Source: Fistularia commersonii
Lineage: Eukaryota; Chordata; Actinopteri; Syngnathiformes; Fistulariidae
Length of the DNA: 64,000 nucleotides
Assembly (NCBI GenBank): GCA_037954325.1
Contig: JBBMNZ010000009.1
Location: forward strand, 16,494,286 to 16,558,285
Direction: 5' to 3'
Shown: piece after piece, positions 45,886-58,309 of the stretch
Numbering within the stretch: position 1 is the first letter of the stretch
Layout of the letters: the number at the start of each line of letters is the position of its first letter
Program-made: the position numbers and the translations under genes
Notes under the pieces: generated by a model
Database searches by the model: none
What the model was told of the DNA's origin: nothing
The model's input: the letters and a program-made list of their open reading frames with translations, nothing else

Positions 45886-45889
45886 GTGG

Positions 45890-47970
45890 GGGTGGAGGTT
45901 GGGGGGGTAAAGGGGTGGGGGTCAGGGTGGAGCCGCCATGTCTAAGCCAGCGAACAGAGAGGGGTTGTTGGGTTTAAGTGGCTCTAAATCACTCGTCATC
46001 CGACGCGGCTTGACCGCAGCCCCCGTCGGACACTTTGAAACCAAAGCACAATCGTCACGAAGACGAGACATGAAGCCGTCGGTATGGAGAGTACGTCTCC
46101 TCCGCCCCCTTTTTCTTGAAGATTCCCTAAAAAGGCTAATTAGCGCAACGAGACATTCGAGAGCTAATGTTCTGATCAACCCGGTGACCACCGGAGACTA
46201 AAAACAAAACTAAAAAGAAGAAACAACGCCGATTAGCTTGTTTCGACCACCAGAGGCAGACGGTAACTAAGTACTGTCACTCAAGCGCTGTTTTTGTGTG
46301 TCGTCAGAATTTGGGATTGTCCTCCGATAGCGCAGAAGATACGCGACACCTGCCCGTGAGACGTCATCGGCTAGCATCAAGGCTAAACAGGAAGTGACTT
46401 TTAAAAATAAATCGGTTAGCATACGATCCATCCATCCAGTGTAGAGAGTTCCAGATACAGACTAAAGGGGCGGAGCTATTCGTGTTTGGGTTGAAAACAC
46501 ATACAAGATGCTAACGCGTGGATTGACCCGCAGCTACTGCCGCTAGTTCATTCCCCGTTTTCCTGTCGTTATCTGCAATTGCTAACCTTTATTGAAAAAA
46601 AAATACAAATAAGAACACAAAGATGACCTCAAAGCCCCCCCCCCCGCTGGAAAAAAATACAGGCCCCCCGTTTTGGGCCCCCGAGTTGCTACCTCCGCCC
46701 CTGCTTGCAGTCCGACATGCTGGGAATAATGAACCTCTTCAAATCCAGAAAAACAACAGACTGCAAGTCAATCTGATGTTATTGGTATTTGGTTATATAC
46801 ACTAATCTGTGTATATATATAAATGTTTTAATTATAAACAAGTCATAGTACAATGCAGGCGTGAACACCAGTGCAGTATTTTAGGATATTTTATTTGTGT
46901 TTTGATGTCCAATGCTAACTTCCGCTGTGTATTAGTGTATTAGCTGTTAGCTTTATGTTTTCAAAAATAAAAGATGAAAATGTGAAAAAAAAACAAGAAA
47001 AAAATTAGTCAGAAGAAATAAAAATAAATAAATAAAGTAAAGTAAGTAAATGAAAGTCTTGTCCATTTAAGTTTTTTTTTTTTTTTTTTTTTGCTGACGT
47101 CAGTTGTGACGCCCGGAAGTGAAAATGTGCCAAAATAAAAAGCAGCAGGATGAAAAAAAAAAACAGCAAATAACAGGAAAGTAAACTGCGGCTGGTTTAA
47201 GGTGCGGGAAACGCCGGCGAATAAAGATTAATTAACAAAAAATAAAAACAAACAAACAAGCGTCCTTTCAAAATAGAATTTGAACTATTAAAAAAAAAAA
47301 AAGCGTGAAACGTTTGCGTGTTTTTTTTAAAAACAGGAAAAAAAAACATTAAAATACAACTTCCGGCCCGCAGCTTCTGATGATTTCCTGTTTTTATTTT
47401 TATTTTTATCCGTTAAAAAAATACACAATTACGCGATAAACACACCTTTCGGCACCGGAAAAAAAACAGTTTCTTTGCGCTTGTAATTGTTTTTTTTGTT
47501 GTTGTTGTTGTTGTTTTTTTTTTTTTTTTTACATTTGTGTTCATTTTATTATTATTATTATTATTATTATAGTCTCACTCACCTGGGTCGCAGACGGCGG
47601 TGCGCTCTGAAGTGGAGCCCGGCGGCGGAGACGCGGAATGGGGATGGAGGACGGCGGGGGAGCGGGTCCTCCTCCGAGGAGCGGGAGGAGGGACTACTTT
47701 TCCAGACTACGTATTTAGCCATGTTTGTTTGCTCATTTGTTTTGTCTGTTTATACTTTTATAAGTAGAAAAAAAAAAAAAAAAAAAAAAAACTTTTCCCG
47801 ACCACAACCGGGATTTTTTTTTTCACTGCTGATGAAGACTTGGGGGTGTTTTTATTTTTATATATTTTCACGCTTTTTTTTTTTATATATATTATTTTTA
47901 ATGATAATTCTCCCGTGACCCCAAGTCACAGTGGGACCAACGGCGGGTAAAAAGTCAGTTCACTTGCATG
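45890..47970. other. Gene-free stretch with A/T runs
   Basis: Besides the possible hapln1 first exon at 47583-47700, I see only short homopolymer runs and AT-rich sequence. Confidence 0.5.
47583..47700 (-). other. Possible non-coding first exon of hapln1
   Basis: On the minus strand, a GC-rich block unlike its AT-rich surroundings ends in TCTGCGACCCAG|GTGAGTGA, a near-perfect donor. The coding start exon at 38005 has an acceptor but no upstream exon, and mammalian HAPLN1 has a distant non-coding exon. This is inference: the 5' boundary is not visible and another transcript is possible. Confidence 0.35.
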
Positions 47971-47974
47971 TTAA

Positions 47975-49245
47975 CGAGAGGGTGAAGTATCTGTATTTGA
48001 TGGATGAATAAATGAATGCTTGTATGTCCATATAATGTATAAATGAATGAATGCGTGAATGCTTGTATGTCTACATGATATATGAATGGGTGAGTGAATG
48101 AATGAAAGACTGCTTATATGTCTATATAATATATGAATGAGTGAATAAATGTGCTTGTACATCTATACGATGTATGAATGTCTATATAATATATGAATGA
48201 GTGAAGAACTGAATGCTTGTATGTCTATATGATGTGTGAATGAGTGAATGAATGAATGCGTGAATGCTTTTATATCATTATCTCATATAATGAGTGCGTG
48301 AACGAATGCATGGATGAATGAATGCTTTATGTCTATATAGTATATGAATGAGTGAATGAATGAATGAATGAATGAATGAATGAATGTTTGCATATCTATA
48401 CAATGTATGATTGAGTGAATGTAGGAATGAGTGAATGAATGAGTGAATGCTTGTTGGTCTATATGATGTATGAATGAATGCTTATATGTCCATATAATAT
48501 ATGAATAAGTGAATGAATGAATGCTTGTATATCTATAGATGTATAAATGAATGTCTATACAATATATGAATGAGTGAATGACTGAATGCTTGTATGTCTA
48601 TATGATGAAAGAATGAATGCTTATATGTCTATATAATATATGAATGAGTGAATGAATGAGTGATTGAATGAATGCTTGTATAGCTATACGATGTATGAAT
48701 GAGTGAATGAATGAATGTGTGAATGCTTGTATATCATTATCTTATATAATGAGTGATTGAATGAATGAATGAATGCTTTATGTCTATATAATATATGTAT
48801 CAGTGAATGAATGTATAAATGAAGGAGTGAATGAACGAATGAATTAATGCTTATATGTCTATACATATATGAATAAGTGAATGAATGAGTGACTGAATGA
48901 ATGCTTGTATATCTATATGATGTATGAATGAATGCTTATATGTCTATATAATATATGAATGAGTGAATGAATGAGTGAATGAATGAATGCTTGTACATCT
49001 ATACGATGTATGAATGAGTGAATGAATGTGTGAATGTTTGTACGTCTATATGATGAATGAATAAATGCTTTATGTCTATATAATATATGAATGAGTGAAT
49101 GAATGAATGCTTGTATGTCTATATGATGTAAGATTGAATGAATGTGTTTATAATATGTGAATGAGTGAATGAATAAATGAATGCTTATATGCCTCTAAAA
49201 GACTGAATAAATGAATGAATACCCATATGTCTTTCCAATGAATGA
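47975..49245. repeat. TGAA array with ~80-bp higher-order unit
   Basis: TGAATGAATGAG tetramers alternate with GCTTGTATGTCTATATGATG or TATATGTCTATATAATATA, giving a longer unit of roughly 50-100 bp repeated about fifteen times. Confidence 0.93.
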
Positions 49246-49417
49246 ATTAGTGAATAGTCGTAGGTCTTTCCACAGGAGGCTCCGCCCCCTCGGCACGCCG
49301 ACCAATCAGGTGCCTCTCCTGGTCCATCGGGCTTTTTTTCTGCAAAAGGTCAGAGCAGTAAAGGGTTGGAAAGGTCAGGAAGAAACGGCTGAATGAGCAC
49401 CTTCGTTCTCCTCAACA

Positions 49418-49459
49418 TCTATCTATCTATCTATATATCTATTGATCGATTGATAGCAG

Positions 49460-49515
<56 letters not shown>
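49418..49515. repeat. (ATCT)n microsatellite
   Basis: Two ATCT tetramer runs (49418-49438 and about 49461-49515) with a short interruption. Confidence 0.95.
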
Positions 49516-49516
<1 letters not shown>

Positions 49517-49586
49517 CAAACTGGAGGCTAAAAACTACCCTAGAATTCCAAATTGTACTATAATACGAGTTTTCACAACAAAGGGA

Positions 49587-49621
<35 letters not shown>

Positions 49622-49759
49622 CATTCGGTTTGGCTGCAAACACAAATTTTCTTGATTTCACCCCAAAAACCCAGTTTTGGTTTTGGCCCCCACAATTCAA
49701 ATTAGTGGTTTTTCCCAAAATCTCACCCCCAGCTTTACTAACTCATGGTTTGCCCCCAA

Positions 49760-50062
49760 AAATGTATCTTTTATTGGTTTTTGGTCTTGAAAGTTGTTGC
49801 TAGCAGCGAACTCTTCTCTTAAGCTCTGCATTATCAACCACTTTTGATCTTTTTCCATCAAAAACATTAATCTTTTATTTGTTTTCGGTCCTGAAAGTTG
49901 TTGATGACGCAGCTAGCAGTTAGCTGCGAACTGCTAGCGACTAGTTGTTCTCTTCCGTTCTGCATCGTCAACAACTTTTGTTCTTTTTCCATCAAAAAAC
50001 ATTTATCTTTTATTTGTTTTCGGTCCTGAAAGTTGTTGACGATGCAGAACGGAAGAGAATAG
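49760..50062. repeat. Tandem ~115-bp repeat with a 31-bp perfect inverted repeat
   Basis: TCTTTTATTTGTTTTCGGTC and CTTTTTCCATCAAAAA recur two to three times. Arms at 49948-49978 and 50029-50059 are exact reverse complements around a 50-bp loop. Confidence 0.85.
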
Positions 50063-51505
50063 TTAGCCGCTAGCATTTAGCAGATGGTTGGGTTTCTCGG
50101 ACACCGTATGCGCAGGAGATGATCTGGCCCGTCCTGATTGGTCCACTGGGTGACGGGCAGCCCATGCCCACCTGTAGGTGGCGCCCTAACATCCGTCCAT
50201 GTTCTAGCGAGCCGTCACCTGGATCACCAGTGGTTTAGCCCTGTGGATCGTACCACTCCGACACCACGGCGCCCGGAAGCGTCCAGTTCAGTTAGCATAG
50301 CAGCCGCAATCTGCAAATCTGCTAGCAAAACACGCTAGTTTTCTCCATAATAGACAGCTAGCTTCGCTTGGAACTACCTTTGAAAGCTAACAAAGACCTG
50401 AATGTTGACTCACGTGCTTGCATGTGTGTGTGTGTGTGTGTGTGTGTGTGGACAGGGGGTCTTTGTGCTGGTCCAGGGTGGAGACCTGGGGGGTTTTAAT
50501 GACCTGAACACACACATGCCTTCAACGCCGCCCCAACGACTCGCACTAAATGCCATTGACCATTCATGCCGCACATAAAGAACATTATTTTTTTTCATTA
50601 TTTATTTTATAATTTGACTTTAACTCCGTCTTGAATGATGCAAAGTGTTTATTGCCGTTTGTACAGCATGGAAATATTTCCCTGTACTTCGCTGTTCACA
50701 GTGCATTTGGATACGTATTAATAATAAATAGTGTAAACATTGTTAAACTGCTATGATGAATGGATTATTTATTTGTGTTTATCCTGTATTTTTATTTCTA
50801 AATGTATCTTTTTATTCACTCCATTCCATTCACCATTCAAGCCATACATGAAGAATAATTTTTTGTCATTATTTATTGTATCATTTTCCTTAAAATCCAT
50901 TTTAAATCGAGTATTTATTTATTTATTTATAAATTATTTATTTATTTGTTTGTTTTGGTTTTTTTTTTTTCTTTTTTTTTCTTATTTACACAAATCCTGC
51001 CTGGAGCTCCAGAGGGTCTAATTTAAAATCATCGCAGCCAAAAAAAAAAAAAAAAAAAAAAAAGGAGCTGCACAAAAAGAACATTATTATTGTTTTCCAT
51101 GATTTATTTTACTATCTTCCTTTTAATCCAACTTGACAGTTTTTTTTTTTTTTTGCTTTTATTCTTTTTTATTTTTATTTTTCTATAATTCTCCCATGGG
51201 TGAATGAGTGATCGGTTCATCTGAGGATGGATGTTTGTGCAGAAAACACACCAGGTGATGTGTTTTGGAGGTCCTCAGGAATGTCCTGCCGGCCTTGGAG
51301 ACGAGAAGAGGAAGGAAATGTCACGGAGACCTCGGAGACGGCGGATCGGCCGGATAAGGAGAATGCTGACCAATCCCGTGCCAGATAAGGAGGGGAGGCG
51401 GCCAATCACGGGCCGGGGTCAGGACGTCTTTGTTTGAGGACCTCGCTCCTCCAGAAGATCCCCGTGAGGTGGGACCTTCTCTGCAGGAAGCCATGAATCA
51501 AGACT
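50063..51505. other. Gene-free stretch with homopolymer runs
   Basis: It contains a short TG array (50424-50450), an A-run (51041-51063) and AT-rich sequence. No recognisable gene. Confidence 0.5.
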
Positions 51506-51509
51506 TTTG

Positions 51510-53115
51510 AGCGAACGAGTGAGCGAGTAAAAGAGTGAGTGGATGAATAAGTGAAGGAATGAGTGGGTGAATGAAAGATGGAATGAGTGAATGAATGAGT
51601 AAATGGGTAAATAAATGAGTCGATGAAGAAGTGAGTTCATAAATGAATAAGTAAAAGAGTGAATTAGGGAATGATTGAATGCGCAAATGAATGAGTGAAT
51701 GAATGAATGAATGGATGAATTAGTTCATGAGTGGATGAATAAGTGACTGAGTGAAGCAATTAATTAATGAATGGGTGAATGAGTGAATGAATGAATGAAT
51801 GGACAAATGAGTGAATGAATGTTTGGGCAAATGAATGGATGAATCAGTGGGTTAATGAGTGAATGAGTGACTACATGGGCAAATGAATGAGTCGATGAAG
51901 GAGTGAGTTGATAAATGAATAAGTGAGAGTGAATTAGGGAATGATTGAATGCACAAAAAATGAGTGAAGGAATGAATGAATGAATGAATGAATGAGTGGA
52001 TGAATGAGTTAATGAGTGGTGAATAAGTGAATGATTCAGTGGATGAATGAGTTAATGAGTGGTGAATAAGTGAATGATTCAGTGGATGAATGACTGAATG
52101 AATGAGTGAAGGAATGAATGAATGAGTGGATGAATGAGTGAAGGAATGAATGGATGAATTGATGTATGGGTTAATGAGTGGGTGAATGAGTTCATGCGTG
52201 GAGGAATAAGTGAATGAGTGAATGAATGAGTAAATGAATCAATGGGTGAGCGAGTGAATGATTGAATGAGTAAATGAATGAGTGAAAGAATGAGTGGGTG
52301 AAAGAATGGATGAGTAAATGACTAAATGGGCAAATGAATGAGTCGATGAAGAAGTGAGTTTATAAATGAACAATTGAAAGAGTGAATTAGGGAATGATTG
52401 AATGCACAAATGAATGAGTGAATGAATGATTGATTGAATGAATGGGTTAATGAGTGGGTGAATCAGTTAATGAGTGGATGAATAAGTGAATGAATGAGTG
52501 AATGAATGAGTAAAGGGGAAAAGGAATGAGTGAATGAATGTTTGGGTGAATGAATGGATTAACGAGTGAATGAATGAGTGACAGAATGTGTGGGTGAATG
52601 AATGACTAAATACACAAATGAATGAGTGAATGAATGATTGGTTGACTGAATGAATTGATGAATGACTTCATGAGTGGATCAATGAGCGAATGAATGAGTG
52701 AAGGATTAAATGAGTGAATGAGTGGATGAATGAGTTCATGAGTCGATTAAATAAGTGAATGAGTGAATAAATGAGTGGACAAATGAGTGAATGAATGAAT
52801 GCAATAATGAATGAATGGATGAATGAATGAGAGGATCAATGAGTGGATGGACAAGTGAATGGATGAGTGGATGAATAAATGGACAAATGAATGAATGAAT
52901 GCAAGAATGAATGAATGGATGGATGAATGAATGAGTGGATGAATAAAGAATTAATGAGTTCATGAGTGGATAAAGAAGTGAATGAGTGGATGAATCAATC
53001 AATCAATCAATCGATGAGTGGATGAATAAGTGTATGAATGAATGAATGAATTAGTGATTGATTGATTGATTGATTGACTGAGTTCATGAATGAATGAATG
53101 AATTAATTAATTAAT
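51510..53115. repeat. GAAT/GAGT tetramer array, ~1.6 kb
   Basis: GAATGAATGAGTGAATGAAT units with GTGGATGAATAAGTG variants. Blocks around TTAGGGAATGATTGAATGC recur near 51665, 51935 and 52388, showing a higher-order unit of about 270-450 bp. Confidence 0.93.
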
Positions 53116-53820
53116 CATTTCCCGTCAGGCAAAGTCCAAATCTTCTAAATCCATTTTTCGATTGATCACAAGCTATTTTTTTTTTCCCAGCACGTTCTGA
53201 GCTTCTGAAACCCACCAGAAGAAATGACCTCAAACTGGAAGCAGCGCTGAGGACATTGTTGTTACCTGAGGTCGTCTGATAGCAACCGGCGTCTAGCCGA
53301 TAGCGCCGCGGCGCCGATAGCATGGCGGCGGCGGCCATGTTTTTCAGAGTAATATCAGCGATAATAATAGCGACCATATTTGCCGCGGCGTCAAGGCAAC
53401 GCTCGTTTTAGTCAAATTTGGTGGAAAACGCGAGTGCGTCGTCGCTCTGCTGATCTTTATTGACGCCATCTGGCCGTATCCTAGCAACAGACGCCGTGTC
53501 TGTTAAGCTTAAAGTATTTCAAAACAAAATGTAATGTTTTCTCTCCGGGGACTCTGTAATCCAGGCCTTTTCAGCCATTAGCTTAGCTCTGAGCTAACAG
53601 TTAGCGGTGAGATATGAATTAGCTCACAGGCACCACTGTTGGTCGTGTCTCAAAAAACAGTGCAAATGCAACCCACTCCAGTGATTAGCTTAGCATGAAG
53701 CTCACAGCTTGCGAGTGCAGCTACTAGTAGCATTGAGCTTGGTGTTAGCTCAAAGTTGCAAGTGTTGTTTGCATCTCAATACACAATACAATTAAGGGGT
53801 GTGTGAATATTCCACCTGAA
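53116..53820. other. Unique-looking stretch, no gene recognised
   Basis: GC-rich around 53285-53340, with no recognisable exon. Confidence 0.45.
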
Positions 53821-54455
53821 GCAGGTCATCATACAGCTATTAGCTTAGCATCAAGCTTAAAGAGAGTTATCTGTGAGATAGCTTACATGCACCAGGGTTG
53901 GTTATATCTCAACATACTACAATTAAGGTTCTTGAATTGTCCTCCGGTAGTTGGTTACTGTCCACCCGGCTAGCCATTAGCTTAGCTTCAAGCTTAAAGA
54001 TAGCAGAGAGTTGATATTGAGCTGTGATTTAGCGAAGAGACACGAGGGTAGCTCATGTATCGATACAGAATAAAAGCTTCTGCGAATTTTCCTCCATCAG
54101 GCCACTGTCCACCCCCTTAGCCATTAGCTTAGCATCAAGCTTAAGGATAGCAGAGAGTTAATGTCGAGCTGTGATTTAGCGAACAGGCACAAGGGTAGAT
54201 CATGTCTCGATACAGAATACAAGCTTCTGCGAATTTTCCTCCGTCAGGCCACTGTCCACTCCCCTAGCCATTAGCTTAGCATCAAGCTGAAAGATAGCAG
54301 AGAGTTAATGTTGAGCTGTGATTTAGCGAACAGGCACAAGAGTAGCTCATGTATCGATACAGAATACAAGCTTCTGCGAATTTTCCTCCGTCAGGCCACT
54401 GTCCACCCCCTTAGCCATTAGCTTAGCATCAAGCTTTAAGCTTTAAGCTATGAGT
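53820..54455. repeat. Tandem ~145-bp repeat, about four copies
   Basis: Units share GCCATTAGCTTAGCATCAAG, GATAGCAGAGAGTTAATG, GAGCTGTGATTTAGCGAA and GATACAGAATACAAGCTTCT. The two right-hand copies are almost identical, so they are recent. Confidence 0.9.
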
Positions 54456-54919
54456 TAGCTAACTGGTCATATCTTGGGATGTATCACATGGCCAACCAGG
54501 AGGGGATTTGGGAGGAAGTTGGGTTCTTCTTTGGTTCCTCTCTTTCTGGTTGTGTCGCCAAACACGGAAACTACAAATCCCATCAGAAAACATGGGATTT
54601 GTAGTTTTTGTCCTCCGCCTGGCTCACTTCCTGCCAGTAGACACAAGGATCTTTTGTCTTGCGGACCAAACCAAAACCTCTGTTGTCAGAATGTTGGCGT
54701 GGTCCTTTTGTTTTCCAAAATACTTTATTTTGGGCGGATCTGGTCTGGATGCTTTCGCAACCATTTTTTTTTCCTGTTTCCCAATAATCGATTTATTGAT
54801 TGTCATCATCATCATTGGAGGGGGACCCCGCCCGTCCCCCACCTTCTCCTGGGGTCTCCATCCAAACACCAGATTGCATCATCTTCCTCCTCGCCTGGGC
54901 GGGGTGGAAAAACACCCCT

Positions 54920-54924
<5 letters not shown>

Positions 54925-54963
<39 letters not shown>

Positions 54964-55015
54964 TTCATTAGAGATAATTGTTTGCGAAATAGAATCATAA
55001 TAAATACCAGAGGGG

Positions 55016-55055
<40 letters not shown>

Positions 55056-55130
55056 TTCCGACATGACCCCCCTTATAGGGATTGAGTTACTGCTGTTTGA
55101 TGCTAAATGACATGTTGGGAAGAGATATGT

Positions 55131-55192
<62 letters not shown>

Positions 55193-55872
55193 AGGAGGGT
55201 CATGAAATCCGACACTTAAAATGGGACCCCATTGGAGGTTCACTCACTTGGAGAAAGATGTTTTCTGGGTTCTCCATGTTCTCCTGGAGCTCAATAAGAT
55301 GGAGAAAGGTTGGAAGGGTCGCTGCATGTGATTGACAGGCCGAGTCTGTGATTGACAGGTCACATGTCCGGGTTAAGCCCCGCCCCCGACCTGGCGTCAG
55401 GGTCCATCCTTGGTGTTTTAGGAGGTCTTGGATGGTCCAGGATGGAGACGGGGTGGTGGTTGAGTTCCCACGCTTCACTGCTAGGTGAGGTCACGCTAGC
55501 AGCAGGAAGCTAGCTGAAGATGGGGGGTCTTCTGACGTGGGAAGCGCGATAAGACGGGACCGGAGAAAAAAAACACGGGAAGTCAGGAGACGAGATAATG
55601 CGACGCAGGAAGTCTGAAAAAAAAAAACACAACAAACCATGCTTCTTGGGTGTCGGCGGCCATCTTGGTTTGACGGAAATGCCTCCCGGCTGCCGATTGG
55701 CCCGTTATTGTGTTGAAAATGGGAATTCATTTTTGGAAAGGGGGGGGTTGTTGGTTGCCATGGAAACATTTCACAACCTTCCCGAGGCAGAGGCGACCTG
55801 TGGGTTTGTGCGCCGGCGTTTTCGCTCGGGCCCTGAACACGTACACACACGTGTTTCGCTGGAAAAGTGGTT

Positions 55873-55903
<31 letters not shown>

Positions 55904-56007
55904 GAGGTGGGGTGGTGCTACTGACACAACGGCTCTGTGTTTTATGGATCCTCGCGGGACGCTGGAGGTGGAGGTGAACTCAGTCCTGCCGGAGACAATC
56001 CCCCCCC

Positions 56008-56042
<35 letters not shown>
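54925..56042. repeat. Cluster of (CA)n/(GT)n arrays and an inverted composite repeat
   Basis: CA array at 54921-54961 and GT arrays at 55016-55054, 55130-55190, 55877-55902 and 56011-56042. 55240-55400 is an inverted copy of the composite repeat at 39850-40035. Confidence 0.85.
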
Positions 56043-56046
<4 letters not shown>

Positions 56047-56199
56047 TTGTGTGTCTGTCCAGGAAACGTGTGTCAGGGACGTTTAAAACAAGCCGTGTTT
56101 GAATGTCATACTTTTATTCTTTGTGCTTGCAGCGGCTGCACTTCCAGTTCTGGCCACTAGAGGGCGCCAAAGAAGAGCTGCACTTCCGGTGGTGCCTCA

Positions 56200-58080
56200 A
56201 GATACGAATTGAATTAGTCCCGGAAGTGGGCTCGTATGTTGAGTTTTTCTTATCTTAAATATATTTTCCCCATTTAAGATAACAGAAAACAAATGAATTC
56301 GTTGCTAAATTAGGATTTTAATATGAAAAATCCCTGAAAAAGAAGAATATTGATAATGTGTGGGGCATCGAAAAGATAAATCATTGTTATGGTAAACTTA
56401 TAGTGATGTAATATGAAATCATTGATTATTAGATTAAAATTGATTTAACATTACAATACATTTATGATGATTATTTAATCAAAATGAACTTAACATTACA
56501 AAGACATGATGATATTGAATTAAAATGAACTTGACATTTCAATAAACTTATGATTATTAAACTAAATGAACTTAACATTTCAATAAAATCATGAATTTTT
56601 ATTTAAAATTAACATAACGTTACAATAAACGTATGATTTTTAAATTAAGGAACTTAACATTTCAATAAAATGATGAATTTTAATTTAAAATTAACTTAAC
56701 ATTACAATAAACGTATGATTATAATTCAATTAGAACTAGTTTTTGTCACTATTTTTTTCATTTTCTTCTGAATCTCTGTGGCCCGATAACACTTTTCTTA
56801 AAAAATTGATCTCATGAAGTTTGCTTTTCCCTTTTTTTGAAAATGTCACGGAAATTACGTTGAATTGTGCCGATATACGGTTAGTATTTTTCTTGGTGTT
56901 TTTGCACAATGAAATCAATCATTTTCAATATCTTCGCTATTATTTCATGCTTAGTTTCCATAGAGAGCATCTTTCTTAGGGCCAACGATGATGAAATTTA
57001 GAGATAGTCATAAACAGAACCTTAAAAGCCAGGACACAGGACAACAATACAACGATATGAAATGTAATATAAAATATTTCAAACAACAACTACGAAAATA
57101 AACAGATGTAGAAAAAAAAAGGAAAAAAGTGAAACGTGTATCTGTTTGTCAATCTGTTTGCAACAAAAATAACGATTATGATTATTATTTTTGTCATTAC
57201 ATAATAACACGATAACAGTAAAATTGTTATTGGTAATAATGTATTTTATAATTATACAACTAGCTTTATTTAGTTAATTCTTAATTATTTAAGGTTATTT
57301 CTAGGCCATATTACCATTATTGGCTAATAGCTTGCTAACCAGTTTCTTGTCAACATTTATGTCTGCTGTAAACTAATTTAAATGACTTCTGAAGTATTAA
57401 TAAATAGATAATGTATGATAATAACAGTGAATAATGTGGCACGCTGGTAGGTGCTCCTGCCCTCAATGGTACATTTCTAAAAATGACAGAAGAGATATTC
57501 TATAAAAATCTGCAAGAAAATATTAACAAACCTTTATGAATTATCAGTCGAGTTAAAAGATTTTAACCATCAAGTTCTTCCTTCCATTAAGGAAAACACA
57601 GAATTAAAATAAAAGTGTGGTACAAGTGAACAACACTTATTGCATTTACCCCCAAATGTAGGACAAATAATAATAACAATAACAATAATAATTAAACATA
57701 TATAGAGTTTTACAGATTCAAAATTACGTAAAATGTGATATGACAATATGACCAGCAGAGGTCAGTAAAACCTTTTTATATGCAACCCAAAATATTATTA
57801 CTGATTTTCAGTAAGGACAATTATTATTATAGGTCTTTCATTATAGAAAATTCCAAAATTTAAAATGAGGGGCGAAATCAAATAATTGAGAATTTATGAT
57901 AATTCATGAGATTTTTGACTCAGAAATTGAGAATGTTATCAATGTTGTGCTATAAAGAAAATATAAAACGATACTTCATTTTCAATTTCATTGTTGTTGA
58001 AATTAGTTGTTTTGTTTTCTATTACTATCTTTCACTCCGAAATGTTTTATTTCAATAATAAGAATTGAAAATAGAGATTT
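56200..58080. other. AT-rich region upstream of cetn3
   Basis: 56440-56740 contains about five loose units with GAACTTAACATTTCAATAAA and ATGATGAATTTTAATTTAAA. The remainder has no visible structure or gene. Confidence 0.6.
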
Positions 58081-58119
58081 TTTTTTTCACGACAGGGTGA
58101 CCAAGCCAGATTGGGTAGC

Positions 58120-58292
58120 CGTGACGTTGACCAATCAGCGAGCGTGTTACTGCTGCCTAGCGACTAGTTTGCCAGTGAGAAGCCTCGATGGTGGCGCGGA
58201 TAAACGGAATGGTGATTGTTTTCGTCCGGAAAGACGCAACCGCCCTCAGCGACCGCACACCTTTCACTCCGGCGGTTTAAAACCCCTCCAGA
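58120..58292 (+). promoter_or_regulatory. Likely cetn3 promoter and 5'UTR
   Basis: A GC-richer stretch just before the cetn3 start contains TGACGT (58122-58127, CRE-like) and CCAAT (58131-58135). No TATA box is placed well for a start close to the ATG, as is usual for housekeeping genes. The start of transcription is not visible. Confidence 0.5.
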
Positions 58293-58309
58293 ATGAGTTT
58301 GTCTTTCAG
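58293..58309 (+). CDS. cetn3: cetn3 exon 1 (start)
   Basis: The 17-nt coding part ATGAGTTTGTCTTTCAG is followed by GTAAAA. It gives MSLSF plus two bases of Arg, which exon 2 completes to RAELAADK, matching the centrin-3 N terminus. Too short to be found without the family comparison. Confidence 0.88.

Noticed and set aside
45922..46201. Overlapping ORFs of 87-89 residues on both strands
   Set aside because: No recognisable domain, no splice partners, and open on both strands, as expected of GC-rich non-coding sequence.
47975..53110. Regular spaced repeats resembling a CRISPR array
   Set aside because: Tetramer satellites with no unique spacers and no cas genes, in a vertebrate genome.
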